The notes: a model not told the origin generated them from the sequence alone. Positions 1 through 10,654 are shown, counted from the stretch's first letter. The stretch is DNA of 64,000 bases from Craterostigma plantagineum (GCA_027422505.1 JAPQWV010000018.1:12976001-13040000); one strand, 5' to 3'. Program-made: numbers and translations.

Positions 1-249
1 TGGTTTATTTCATGTCATTGTTCTTCCCGAGCTTGAAAACTCTACGTTATTCGAAGTTGTAAAACAACTCTGATAAAGTGGAAGATGTCATTAAAGATCG
101 ATTCTGTAATTTTTTTAAAGATTGATGCGAATTTTGGAAGAATATTAACAAGAGACGTATTAAGTCTGATGTAAATGTGAAACGATGTTTTGTTTCAGAT
201 TTTGCGTTCTTGTCAATAACTTGCTTAGTGTGAGTTTTTTGCTAGCGTA
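1..249. other. AT-rich sequence, nothing recognised
   Basis: No open frame, repeat unit or RNA gene can be supported here. It is AT-rich non-coding sequence leading into the tandem array. Confidence 0.5.
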
Positions 250-1650
250 GAAGATAAGATACATAAATTAGATACTAAAATACTCAAAATCAGGCTAAAA
301 GTACTTCATTTCATACCCATGCGGAAAATACCTGCAAATTGTGACGGATTATATATGGCTAAAATTGTAGACTTCAATAAAACAACTTGCATAAAAAAGA
401 CATTGATCATCACCAATACCAAAGAGGTGTTCCCCCATCTTGTTTATCGTACTAAGTATTATACTTGAATTCGATACTAAAATACTCAAAATTAGGCCAC
501 AAGTACTTAATGTGAGACCCAAAATACTAGTAATTATGTGGAAAATACCTGCAAATTGTGCCAAATTATATATGACTATTGTATATTTCAATAAGACATC
601 TTGCATAATTAGGACATTGATCATTACCAATACCAAAAGAAGCGTTGTCCCCCATCTTCTTTATCTTACTAAGTTGAAAACTTGGATTCGATACTAAAAT
701 ATTCAAAATCAGGTCAAAAGTATTTCATTTCATACCTAAAATACTAGTATTTATGCGGAAAATACTTGCAAATTGTGATGGATTATATATGGCTAAAATT
801 GTAGACTTCAATAAAACATCTTGCATAATAAAGACACTGATAATCACCAATACCAAAAGAGGTGTTCGTTCCCCCATCTTGTTTATCGTACTAAGTCTTA
901 TACTTGAATTCGATACTAAAATACTCAAAATAAGGGCAAAAGTACTTAATGTCAGACCCAAAATACTAGTAATTATGCGGAACATACATGCAAATTGTGC
1001 CAAATTATATATGACTACTGTATATTTCGATAAGACATTTGCATAATAAGGACATTGACCATCACCAATACCAAAAGAGGTGTTGTCCCCCATCTTCTTT
1101 ATCTTACTAAGTTGAATACTTGCACTCGATACTAAAATACACAAAATCAGGCAAAAATTACTTCATTTCATACCCAAAATACTAGTATTTACGCGATAGA
1201 TACCTGCAAATTGGGTTATGACTAAAATTGTAGAATTCATTGATATTTTGCATAATAAGGACATTGATCATCACCAATACCAAAAGAGGTATTCTTCCCC
1301 ATCTTTTTTTATCTCACTAAGTTGGATACTTGAATTCGATACGAAAATACTCAAAATCAGGACAAAAGTACTTCATTTCAGACCCAAAATACTAGTATTT
1401 AAACGGAAAATACCTGCAAATTGTGCCAAATTATATATAGCTAAAATTGTAGGCTTCAATAAGACATCTTGCATAATAACGACATTGGATACCAAAAGAG
1501 GTGTTTCCCCGATCTTCTTTATCGTACTATGTCTGATACTTGAATTCGATACAAAAATACTCAAAATCAGGCCAAAAGTACTTAATTTCAGACCCAAAAT
1601 ACAAATATTTATGAGGAAAATACGTGCAAGTTGTGCCGAATTATATATGT
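250..1650. repeat. Tandem array A, about 217-bp unit
   Basis: The landmark TGCAAATTGTG or a close variant recurs at 333, 550, 767, 989, 1205, 1415 and 1625, a spacing of 210-222 bp. Each unit also carries GATACTAAAATACTCAAAAT and ACTAGTAATTATG-like blocks. Copies 1 and 3 (GA(C/T)GGATTATATATGGC) resemble each other more than their neighbours, as do copies 2 and 4 (GCCAAATTATATATGAC). This is an older two-unit period of about 435 bp. Short open frames across it are translations of the repeat. This is satellite-like sequence; no function is visible. Confidence 0.9.
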
Positions 1651-2350
1651 CCGTGGATGAGGTACTTCTACTATCGATTTAGGTATTTTATTGCCTAATG
1701 CAAGTATTTGTCCGTGGATGAATGTGAAGTTGCTAGAAAACTCATTTTATGTTGTTTATGATGAGTAAAGTCCTTAATATGTAAGATATTGTAAAAACCA
1801 TCATTTTAGATTTAGATAACTCGACCATATACACAAGTATTTTATGCATAAAAATCAGTATTTTCGGCCTTAAATTAGGTACTTTACTATCGATTTAGGT
1901 ATTTTATTGCCAAATGCAAGTATTTGTCCGTGGATGAATGTGAAGTTGCTATAAAACTCATTTTATGTTGTTTATGATGAGTAATGTCCTTAATATGTAC
2001 GATGTTGATTAAAAACCATCATGTTAGATTTAGATAACTCGACCACATACATAAGTATTTTATGCATAAAAATCAGTATTTGTGGCCTTAAATTAGGTAC
2101 TTTACTATAGATATAGGTATTTTATTGCCGAATTCAAGTATTTGTCCGTGAATGAATGTGAAGTTGCTAGAAAACTCATTTTATGTTGTTTATAATGAGT
2201 AATGTCCTCAATATTTGAGATGTTAGATTACAAACCATCATTTTAGACTTAGATATCTCGACCATAACAAGTATTTATGCATAAAAGTCAGTATTTGTGG
2301 CCTTAAATTAGGTACTTCCAGTCTCGATTTAGGTAGTTTTTGCTGAATTC
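1651..2350. repeat. Tandem array B, about 217-bp unit
   Basis: A different unit follows directly. GTCCGTGGATGAATGTGAAG recurs at 1710, 1926 and 2144. GGTACTTNACTATCGAT-like blocks precede each copy, and a fourth partial copy ends near 2350. The spacing of 216-218 bp is the same as in array A, although the sequence differs apart from short shared words such as AAGTATTT. The two arrays may be diverged descendants of one satellite. Confidence 0.85.
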
Positions 2351-2399
2351 AAGTATTTTACGTAGTTTTTCATGTTGGTGATGGTCAATGCCAATACTT

Positions 2400-2810
2400 G
2401 CGAGTTATACATGATCATCTCCAATATATAAAATAATTTTTTATGCTACTTCACTTTCAAACTCTACCAACTACTTGAATTTAGTTGATAAATACTTAAA
2501 ATTGGAAGCACTACTTAATTCGTTCCCTTTTAAATGAAAAATACATCCAAATACGGGCCAGTTGTGCAACACTAAAATGATTGTTTGAACCTTCATATCA
2601 TTGATGCTAGTTGTATTCATCATCTCCAAGGGCAAAAATGAGTTTGCACTCAACTTCACTTTCAAACTCTACCAAGTATTTGATTTCAGATGGTAAATAC
2701 TTAAATTGGGAAAGAAAGTACTTAATTCGTGGCAAATAATACCGGTTTTTAAGTGAAATATACATCCACAAAATACAAGTGAAAAATACATCCAACGTCC
2801 CTGATCACAA
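2400..2810. repeat. Degenerate tandem block C, two copies
   Basis: CAAACTCTACCAA(C/G)TA followed by AAATACTTAAA-like and ACTTAATTCGT-like words occurs at about 2460 and 2665, a spacing of about 204 bp. It continues the same unit length as arrays A and B and is probably their decayed edge. Confidence 0.6.
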
Positions 2811-3093
2811 TCACAAACATACTACGATTTGGTTCTTCAAATTGGGATCAAATGATTCTTGAACTGTAAAGTCATCTAAACTCCAAGAACAAATGCATTT
2901 TCTCAACTCCAAATACACATACATATAGCCTCCATTGAAGCACTCTAAAGACTCCGTAGCTTTTGATACTCCGCCGAGAGTTCAAAACAACAATTGTTGC
3001 TACAATATTAAACACACAGGCAAATCAATTAAATTCGATTATCTTTAAATCACTTTTCATTTATTGAATGCAATAATCAACCAACCGTCCACA
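2811..3093. other. Non-coding sequence, nothing recognised
   Basis: About 280 bp of AT-rich sequence lies between the repeat array and the pseudogene. No supported feature was seen. Confidence 0.4.
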
Positions 3094-3330
3094 TCAAGGG
3101 TGCTTAATCTGCGGAGAGGTAACTCCCACTGGCGAATGGTTTGAATAGTACAGACCTGGGCGATCAGATGTGTGAGCAGCAGGGATGGCAGGGTAATTGA
3201 CTGAAGAATTAGCGCGATTTTTGTCCTCTGCCCTCATAGCAAGCTAAGTGCAGATACCGGCGTTAGGCTCGCCAGGAGATGCATCCTACCGACATGCCTC
3301 ACCATTTCTGTCAATAGAGCGAGTAGGTTC
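3094..3330 (-). pseudogene. Unrecognised coding-like tail next to translocator relic
   Basis: One minus-strand frame reads through about 75 codons with only two stops. It has plausible protein composition and ends with ...VGVTSPQIKHP before TGA at 3094-3096. It lies directly downstream of, and out of frame with, the translocator relic. It could be the C-terminal end of that gene after a frameshift, part of a second gene, or chance. I do not recognise the family. Confidence is low. Confidence 0.25.
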
Positions 3331-3344
3331 GAAAATGCGTAATC

Positions 3345-4008
3345 AATATTTATTGCCAAAGAAGAACTCTTTGCTACAATCAAGAACATGGCAAGGTTCA
3401 AGACGAGCACACATAACGAATTTGTCCCGGAAACCACATAATTGAAATGAAAGCTCGAGTTCTCGTTATGAACTGGGAATTCCACGAGAACCCATGCCAC
3501 AAAGAAGACAATAAAGCAACATAATCGAGAGAAATTCACTGTGATAGCCTGAGAAAAAGCAACACCTGAATCATAACAAGCCTTGAGGCCTCGAAGTCAA
3601 CAACACCCAATTCAAGAATCAGACTCCATGTATTGAAAAACACCTCGTCGTAAGCTACGATTCCCATCTCAATGGAGATTGAGACCTTATTGCCATCGTT
3701 TCATAGCTAAAAGTCTCCCTGAATATCATTCTAATGGACTATACATCCACAACAACAATGATAGGGAAACAATCGGCTGATTAGAACCACCAATTTGAGG
3801 TAGAGATTTGGTCATTGGATCCACGACCTTGAAGACAACAACGAGCAACTAAACAAGCGAGGAGCAAACAGACGTGATGTGAATCAAGTGAGCTGTGATA
3901 GTGTATTGTACCTCTTTTGATTGAGTATGAACTTGTTGTGCACGATGACAGTGAGGAAAACGAAGATCCATATGGCCACAAACGTATACGAGAGGATGAT
4001 TTCGCTCA
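3345..4008 (-). pseudogene. Sugar-phosphate/phosphate translocator (TPT/KT family) pseudogene
   Basis: This is a relic of a plant drug/metabolite-superfamily transporter of the probable sugar phosphate/phosphate translocator group. Intact members have about 340-350 residues and ten membrane helices. The start at 4008 gives an N-terminus with [14 protein letters not shown], matching the conserved first helix. It continues without an intron into a [10 protein letters not shown] stretch, loses one base and continues as IHITSVCSSL...KVVDPMT. About 70 residues are then missing before a VAYDEV...LVMIQVLL segment. The last block, with VEFPVHNENSSFHFNYVVSGT, is in another frame. At least two frameshifts, an in-frame TAG and internal deletions make it non-functional. 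The unbroken exon fits an intronless parent gene of this family. A telo-box (reverse of CTAGGGTTT near 4190) and a pyrimidine-rich leader remain upstream. Confidence 0.85.
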
Positions 4009-4660
4009 TACGCCCCTCCCCCCGCGGATTTCTCTTTTTTATAGATCTCTCTCTATCAATCTCTCTCGTGCTCTCTTCCTCTAAATATAAAATAAGCTCG
4101 GCTCCATAACCTCTCTTTCGCTCTCTGAAACGCCGTCCATCGACGGAAATATCATCATCAGACCTCCACCGTCCCTCTCGCTAGGGTTTCTTACTAGTGT
4201 TTTCTACTGCTACGTTTTACACCCAATTTGTTTTTTCTTTTTGTTATTTTTATAAGGAAAGCCAAAGGATATTATTATTCTTTAACGTGAGGGAGTGGAA
4301 ATTAACTTCTTGCCTAGTGGCAGTACCTATTCACAAAGTAATTCTGTTAGGGACTGATTTATAAGTTAAACATTGGACGTTTCGCATCTATTTCCATCAT
4401 AGTATTATATTTATATTAAAAAAAAAAGGATTTAATGTTGAACGACTTATACTGAAATTTTTTGAGCTTCCCGTTGGGAAACATAATTTATAGCAATTCT
4501 GAAATATCAAAACGGTAGCTGTAAATCACCACGAAAATCCCCAACCGTAAACCCTTGATATCGCTTTTTTTTTTATTGCAAATAAATTTATTTGTACATG
4601 AATTTTAATTTTCTTATCTAATATAAAGATTAATACTAAGTTAATAGTAAATATGAGCTT
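4009..4660. other. Divergent intergenic region
   Basis: This holds the old 5' leader of the translocator relic (about 4009-4210: CT-rich, with a telo-box on the minus strand near 4190) and then AT-rich sequence. No coding sequence was seen. Confidence 0.4.
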
Positions 4661-4679
4661 CTTGATATAGTCTTTCAAT

Positions 4680-4826
4680 TTATTATGGCCCAGAAGAAGC
4701 CCAATTAACAAATTAGGTTTTCATTTCCACTCCACCTTCGTTTTCTACTTTCTTCCCAGTCGGTCGGTCTTCTTCTCCCATCAATCAATCTGTTTTTCTT
4801 TGTTGCGCAGATAGGCATAAGACAAA
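4680..4826 (+). promoter_or_regulatory. NOG1 promoter with paired site II elements
   Basis: Two site II motifs (RGCCCA, the reverse of TGGGCY) lie at 4687-4692 and 4698-4703, about 125-140 bases before the NOG1 start. A C/T-rich leader follows at 4725-4800. In plants, paired site II elements drive genes for ribosome production and growth, which fits NOG1. An AAACCCTT word at 4546 resembles a telo-box. The transcription start is not determined. Confidence 0.55.
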
Positions 4827-6852
4827 ATGGTGCAGTATAATTTCAAAATTACTGTTGTACCCACCGGGAAGGATTTCATCGACATCATACTCTCCCGTAC
4901 GCAACGCCGAACGCCGACTCAAGTGCACAAGGGATATGCCATCTCCCGTCTGCGGCAGTTTTATATGCGTAAAGTGAAGTTTACGCAGACGAATTTTCAT
5001 GACAAGCTGTCGACCATTATCGATGATTTTCCCAGGCTTGATGACATCCATCCCTTTTACGGCGATCTTCTCCACGTTTTGTACAACAAGGACCATTACA
5101 AGCTTGCTCTTGGTCAGATTAATACCGCTAGAAACCTTATTGGTAAGATTTCGAAAGACTACGTCAAGTTGTTGAAGTACGGAGATTCTCTTTATCGTTG
5201 CAAGTCTCTGAAGGTTGCCGCTTTGGGGCGTATGTGTACGGTGATGAAGCGAATTAGCCCAAGTTTGGCTTATCTGGAGCAGGTGCGGCAACACATGGCT
5301 AGGTTGCCTTCTATGGATCCCAACACACGAACAATGTTGATCTGTGGGTATCCAAACGTGGGCAAGAGTTCCTTCATCAATAAGATTACGAGGGCTGATG
5401 TTGATGTGCAGCCCTATGCTTTCACTACAAAGTCCTTATTTGTTGGACATACCGACTATAAATATCTGAGGTACCAAGTAATCGACACCCCGGGAATTCT
5501 TGACAGGCCATTTGAGGATCGCAACATCATTGAAATGTGCAGTATAACTGCTCTTGCTCACTTGAGATCTGCTGTGCTGTTTTTCCTTGATATCTCTGGC
5601 TCTTGTGGATATAGCGTTGCTCAGCAGGCGGCTCTTTTTCCACAGCATAAAATCGCTATTTATGAACAAGCCACTGATCATCGTCTGTAATAAGACCGAC
5701 TTGATGCCATTGGAAAGGGTCCCTGAGGATGACATGAAGTTGATCGAGGAAATGAAAGCAGAGGCCATGAAAACCGTCGTTGGTGAAGGTGGCGAACCAA
5801 CAGATGATGGTAGCGTGTTGCTGACGATGAGCACACTGACTGAAGGTGTCATTGCCGTTAAGAATGCTGCCTGCGAAAGGCTACTGAATCAGCGTGTGGA
5901 AATGAAGATGAAGTCCAAGAAACTAAATGACTGCCTCAACCGTTTCCACGTCGCCATGCCCAAGCCTCGTGACCAGAAAGAGAGGCCAGTTTGCATTCCG
6001 CAGGCTGTTTTAGAAGCCAATGCTAGAAAAGCAGAGGCAAGCACTGAGAAACGGAAGAGGAAGCTAGAGAGAGATTTGGAGAACGAAAATGGAGGCGCGG
6101 GAGTTTATTCTGCGAGCTTGAAGAAGAACTACCTCTTGGCCAACGATGAATGGAAAGAAGACTTGATCCCTGAAATTCTTGATGGGCACAACGTAGCTGA
6201 CTTCATTGACCCCGATATTCTTATGAGGCTGGAGGAATTGGAGCGTGAGGAAAGTGTCCTTCAAGGGGTAGAAGATGATGATGATTACGAAATGGATGGA
6301 GCTGAACTTACCCCAGAAGAAAAGGCAGCACTTGCAGAAATAAGGAAGAAGAAAGCAATGCTCATTCAGCAGCATAGGATTAAGAAGAGCACTGCAGAGA
6401 GTAAGGCCATTGTACCCAGGAAATTCGATAAAGACAAACAATTTACGGCTAAGAGAATGGGGAGACAGTTATCATCCTTGGGTCTCGATCCTACCATGGC
6501 AATCAACCGAGCACGTAGTAAGTCTAGAGGTCGTAAGAGGGAGAGGTCCGTGGAAAGAGGCGATGATGCTGAGATGATGGAACTTGACGGGGATCAGTCG
6601 AATAAGATGAGATTGAAATCAAGATCCGTTTCGAGATCAAGATCGAAGTCGAGACCACCTGGCGAGTTTGTCCCAGGCGAGGGCTTTAAGGACGTTGGTC
6701 AGAAGAAGAAAGCCATTAAACTTGCCAAGAAAATCGAGTCAGAAGAGGAACAAGGATGCCCGCAAAGGAGAGGCGGATAGAGTTATTCCTTCGCTCAACC
6801 TAAGCATCTTTTCTCGGGCAAGCGTTCGACCGGCAAAACTCAGAGGCGTTGA
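4827..6852 (+). CDS. NOG1: NOG1, nucleolar GTP-binding protein 1 (three one-base indels)
   Basis: NOG1 is the essential nucleolar GTPase that joins pre-60S particles and is needed for large-subunit rRNA processing. The start at 4827 gives the conserved N-terminus MVQYNFKIT. GTPase motifs are intact: G1 GYPNVGKS (residues 174-181), the TT of AFTTKSL, G3 DTPG (220-223) and G4 NKTD (near 290). A charged C-terminus with arginine-serine runs follows, as usual. With frames followed through, the ancestral product is about 674 residues, close to the plant norm of about 670, in a single exon. The frame breaks at a T run (5635-5639, one extra base), an A run (6730-6733, one extra) and an A pair (6797-6798, one missing). 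Each sits in or next to a short homopolymer and the protein is otherwise well conserved. I therefore think read errors are as likely as real decay. As given, the first frame stops at 5688-5690. Confidence 0.93.
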
Positions 6853-8260
6853 CGAGTTAATCCACGCACTGTTGAAGCTTCAAACTGTTTTCTTTGCTAA
6901 TTATGTTTTCTGTCGTTCTGTTTTTTCCTGAATTTTGGTTCTGCTACTTGTTTGGCTTGGGATTCTAGTTATGTGATGATATTTGGTGTTGCGAATCCGT
7001 TACACTCTTAACTCTCAGATGTTTGATTATTACATTCTGAACGTATTGTGCTGAGTTATTGGTTTTGAGTCGAATATCAGTGGTTGGCCATTTTTGGCGA
7101 TTTTAGCACGCCAAGAAAAAGTCAGGCTGAGATCATCTCTCAGAAATACAAGAATATAGAGTTTTACAACTTCGACCAAGTATTTTGACCAAAAACTTGC
7201 ATACATATACCAGGTGAAGTGAAGGGAGCCGCGCAATAAATGCTTATATTATCTATCGTATATTAACATATTTTATCAATTTCATTTAATCAAATAAGTA
7301 AGCACTTCACGAGTTTTCAGTAAACATAATAAATATAATAAAAAATTTGCTCATGAGGAAGAAAGTAAATTGATCAAATGGAATTCCAAGCTAAGACAAT
7401 TGTTCGAATTGTACAATCAATATTGTTCCCCTATTTGAATCGAAGAGTTTCTAGTTGAAGTTAAATGTTACATGGGTCTAATTTGAGAATATATTTATAT
7501 ATAATATATATATATATATATTATAGTTGGATTTATTTAGAAATAATTTAATGTTGGATTTATTTTTAGAAGAAAATCAATATGACTGATTATTTATAGC
7601 AAACTTTCAAGGAAAAAGTTAAAAGAAAAAAGAATGAAACTTAACTTGGTAAAAAAGTTAAAAGTTACATGGTTCTAATTTAAGAATATACCTATTATAG
7701 TTGGATTTATTTAGAATAATTTAATGTTAGGTTTTTTTAGAAGAAAATCAATAGAATGAACTATTTATACTAAAATTTTCAATTCGAAATGGGCCAATTC
7801 AATGATATTATCACTAAACAAGATTAATCCCTAAAACTTATGGGATAAATATTTAAGGAAAAACGGAAACAACCCGATTTACCAATCAATTCAAATTGTA
7901 AAGTAGCTGATGAATCAAAGCATACGTTTTATTGCAGATATTGTTTAAGAATCAGAAAAGAAAAGAAAAAGAAAGAAAAAAAGGAAAGGACAGTTGTATA
8001 CACTCACTAGAAAGAAAACGAGTAAAGGATCTAATTGAACTACGATATAAAATGTACGGATCTAAATGTAAATTCGTGAAAATTGAAATTACGCTTCCTA
8101 TCTAACGTAAGGCTCTATAGACGTTCGAATAAATGGAAGGACCAATTGGGAAACAAATTAAATGGAAGGAGCAATTAGATAGTTTCGACGCATTATTCCA
8201 GTAACTATTAACACGAATATTGAGGTCAAATATGCAATTGAGAAAGCAATGTATGAAAAG
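6853..8260. other. AT-rich intergenic region with a 200-bp duplication
   Basis: This includes the NOG1 3' flank, a TA microsatellite at about 7500-7521 and an imperfect direct duplication. The segment with TTACATGG(G/T)TCTAATTT, ATTATAGTTGGATTTATTTA and TTTAGAAGAAAATCAATA occurs at about 7457-7605 and again at 7650-7775. No gene is supported. Confidence 0.5.
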
Positions 8261-8261
8261 C

Positions 8262-8460
8262 CTATTTCTTGTGAAGCCCATTAACCATGACCACTATCAA
8301 AGCCCGTTAAATGATTTATCTGAAAGCCCATAACGAACAGAACAGTTCGCATAGACAAAGTTAGGTGAGAGTGAGACCCATTATAAAACTTGAAAATCAC
8401 TAAACCCTACCACAGTTTCTCCAACTCAATCGCTGCCATCCCTGCCGACGGATGTAAGTT
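8262..8460 (+). promoter_or_regulatory. Orphan translation-gene-type promoter with leader and splice donor
   Basis: Site II elements (AGCCCA) lie at 8275-8280 and 8325-8330, followed by a telo-box (AAACCCTA, 8402-8409). A C-rich leader then ends at GGAT, followed by a strong splice donor GTAAGT at 8454-8459. This order is typical of plant ribosomal-protein and translation-factor genes, whose first exon is often only the leader. No coding sequence follows: after the start of the intron the sequence turns into repeats. It may be the head of a gene cut off by insertions, or one whose later exons were lost. Confidence 0.5.
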
Positions 8461-8552
8461 CTTTTTTTTCTCTTCCTGGAGGTGTTTTTCCTCTCTTGAT
8501 TTTTTGCGATTTATGTTGGATTCGTGGTGTCACTTGAATGTCTTTAAGACCA

Positions 8553-8660
8553 TCTCCAACCGATAAACACATTCTCAAACTCAAACGCATACTCAAACTT
8601 AAAATGCAGTAATTCGTCTCCAACCGTTCAACTCATTCTCAAACTCAAAAGATTGTAATA
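8553..8660. repeat. Short direct duplication in repeat-like sequence
   Basis: TCTCCAACCG followed by CATTCTCAAACTCAAA occurs twice about 65 bp apart. The CATCTCCAACC word is common at the edges of plant DNA transposons, but no inverted termini or target duplication could be found. AT-rich sequence without a gene follows to 9011. Confidence 0.35.
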
Positions 8661-9011
8661 TTCACTATCACACCAGTTGTTACAAATTTCAATATTACCC
8701 ACATATTTTATAACTTTATGAATTAGACTATAAATATTATTTTAGATTTAATCACGGAAAATTTATTAAAATTACTAATAAAATATCATTATGCATATAA
8801 AATCATCGATTAATGTTTATTAAAACACGACAACTATAATATATTTATATTTATAAAAAGCATCGAAAAATATTTATTACGACAACTACATAACATGTAT
8901 GTGGAACAACAATTAATTCAAGATGCATATAAAAAATATTGTATTTGTGTTTGTTAACTGTGTGAGATGCATATACATTATAAAAGCTAATAATTATATC
9001 TCAAATTATCG

Positions 9012-10007
9012 GAATTCCTAATATGTTTTTTTTTTCAATCGATAACTTGCTATTGCCATAAAATCACAAAAGTACAAACGTGCTAAACAGCACACAGAGC
9101 CGTTTGGTCGCATTGCGCCAAACGGAGATCAGTCCTCAAAAAGAGGAAACACAACCCCACAAGGGGGAACAACACTCCACAAAGGAAGACAAAAGTCCAC
9201 AAGGGACACAAAACCGACAGAAAATAAAAATCCATAATCTACGATCAAGAACTAAAGAACCTATAACAGAAAAAGCTATTAAGCTAAATCTACGATACTA
9301 ATCACTTTCAGTTGGTCTTTAACTCTGGTTTTTATTTTCATCGGACTGAGGCTCCACAAGGGAGAAAAGGCTCCCGACCCGAGGGTCGAGAGAGAAGAGG
9401 TTCGAAAACGAGGAACTCAAAACTAGAGACGCCGAGGTGGCGATTGGCAGCGGGGTGTGTGGAGGACGGTCGGCGGGTCGGGTCGGCTGCTGGCGAAGGC
9501 CGGGCCGACGTTGGAAGAGGGGGAAGCGATGGAGAGGAGAATGACGTCTGGGCGACGGGGTGCGCTGGCAGGCGGCGACGCCAGGCGGTGGGGGAGGACG
9601 GCCGGCGGGTCGGGACGCTTGCTGGCGAAGGCCGGGCCGACATCGGAGGAGGGGGAAGTGATGGAGGAGGTGGCTGACCTCGGCGGCGACGGGGTGCGGC
9701 CGCGGGCGGCAGCGACGGCAGGCGGGTGGGCGGTGACGGCAGGCGGCGGGCAGCCATGGCAGGCAGGTGAAGCTTTTTTTTATAGCAAAGGAAAAAAACA
9801 AAACAAAAAAAACGAATACGGCTCCCCCAACCTCCGTTAATGGAGGCGGGGGAGGAGGTAGGGAGGAGTGAGGTGTTTGTCAGAGGTGTGGTGGGTGGTG
9901 CGGATGGATGGCGGCTGATGGGGTTAAAAAAAGGTAGGGTTTATTAGAGAGAGAGGGTCTGCCTTCTCTCTACCCAAATTCCTTCTTCATGAATTCCTAA
10001 TATGTTT
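9012..10007 (-). mobile_element. Poly(A)-tailed retroposon with 17-bp target duplication, copy 1
   Basis: GAATTCCTAATATGTTT occurs at 9012-9028 and again, identically, at 9991-10007. The 962 bp between them reads, on the minus strand, from a CT-rich leader with TAAACCCTA, through a palindrome (CCTCCGTTAATGGAGG at 9831-9846) and a GC-rich proline/arginine-rich open frame (9319-9801), to an A-rich end where about ten A abut the duplication. A long duplication plus poly(A) is the mark of LINE-driven insertion. There is no reverse transcriptase, so it is non-autonomous. A related copy lies at 51.35-52.03 kb on the other strand. Confidence 0.75.
9319..9801 (-). CDS. Proline/arginine-rich open frame inside retroposon (doubtful)
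   Basis: A 160-residue frame starts shortly after the palindrome and is made mostly of Pro, Arg, Ala and Ser. It ends with a DPRVGSLFSLVEP segment. The related copy at 51.5-52.0 kb has a frame of similar make-up with DLRVGSSFS and VEP near its end. That could mean a weakly kept peptide or simply shared GC-rich sequence open in several frames. No family is recognised. Confidence 0.25.
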   Translation of the reverse strand: MFFSFAIKKSFTCLPWLPAACRHRPPACRRCRPRPHPVAAEVSHLLHHFPLLRCRPGLRQQASRPAGRPPPPPGVAACQRTPSPRRHSPLHRFPLFQRRPGLRQQPTRPADRPPHTPLPIATSASLVLSSSFSNLFSLDPRVGSLFSLVEPQSDENKNQS

Positions 10008-10418
10008 GTGTTTGTGTGTTTTGAGTGAGAGAAGGAGAGAGTAAAGCAGATGCTGACGTGATGGCCTTTTGTCTATTTCTTCTGACACAAGCACATGGTA
10101 ATAAAATGAGAGAGAAAACATAGAGGACTTCAATGCAATTAATAAACATCAGTCGCATGCATGTTAACTGCTCCAGACGCAAAGATGCGTCAAGGTGATA
10201 TTCTTATTCGAGTCGATGAAGAATTTGAAAAAGAAATATTATTCGTGGCTATCAACAAAAGCACAATTTGCAAGAAATAAAATTCTTATTCCCATAAAAA
10301 AATTATTCATGTGTATGTTTAGAATCTCAAGACGGCGCATTATGGTTCTGTCGTTGCAAATTCAAATATATCTTCCTAGCTTTTTTCAATAATTATGAAA
10401 ATATATTTTGCTGCTTAC
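10008..10418. other. Upstream region of the MLP-like gene
   Basis: AT-rich sequence without a supported gene. A frame at 10195-10392 is short and has no recognisable motif. Confidence 0.35.
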
Positions 10419-10426
10419 TATAAAAG
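10419..10426 (+). promoter_or_regulatory. TATA box of the MLP-like gene
   Basis: TATAAAAG lies 54 bases before the ATG of the MLP-like exon 1, a normal distance for a short plant leader. Confidence 0.5.
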
Positions 10427-10479
10427 GACAACCCTGCGCACTATTCCATCAAATCTGTCAACAAAAAATATTTTAAAAA

Positions 10480-10654
10480 ATGGCTCAGCTAGGCCAGTTT
10501 AAGTCAGTACTCAGTAGTAGAAATTATATGTCCTTCCGTTAGTATATTTAATTTCTTCAAAAATTTCTTCTGGAAAAAGTGTCTCCTCAATTATACAAAA
10601 GAGTTGAATTGCATGGAGCAGAAGGAAATATCGTCACCTTTCAATACGAATTTG
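10480..10654 (+). pseudogene. MLP-like (Bet v 1 fold) gene, exon 1, with two in-frame stops
   Basis: Major-latex-like proteins are small cytosolic proteins of the Bet v 1 superfamily that bind hydrophobic ligands. Exon 1 starts MAQLGQ, the common MLP start, and ends EKVSPQLYKRVELHGAEGN followed by IVTFQYEFG, matching the family's first strands and P-loop-like turn. Between these, the frame has TAG at 10540 and TAA at 10549, and the segment is about ten residues short of usual. A G at 10654 is followed by donor GTATTA, giving a phase-1 intron at the position usual for MLP genes. The stops suggest a pseudogene unless an unseen splice removes them. Exon 2 is 6.3 kb away because Copia-1 sits in the intron. 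Confidence 0.7.

Noticed and set aside
725..1682. Several 95-154-residue open frames on both strands
   Set aside because: They cross repeat units of array A and change with them; no protein family.
5635..5690. Programmed ribosomal frameshift in NOG1
   Set aside because: No slippery heptamer or downstream structure is evident, and NOG1 is read in one frame in other plants. Two further indels near the 3' end argue for error or decay.
9312..9840. GC-rich plus-strand frames (Gly/Arg-rich) as genes
   Set aside because: They are antisense to the retroposon, open on both strands through high GC, with no family motif.
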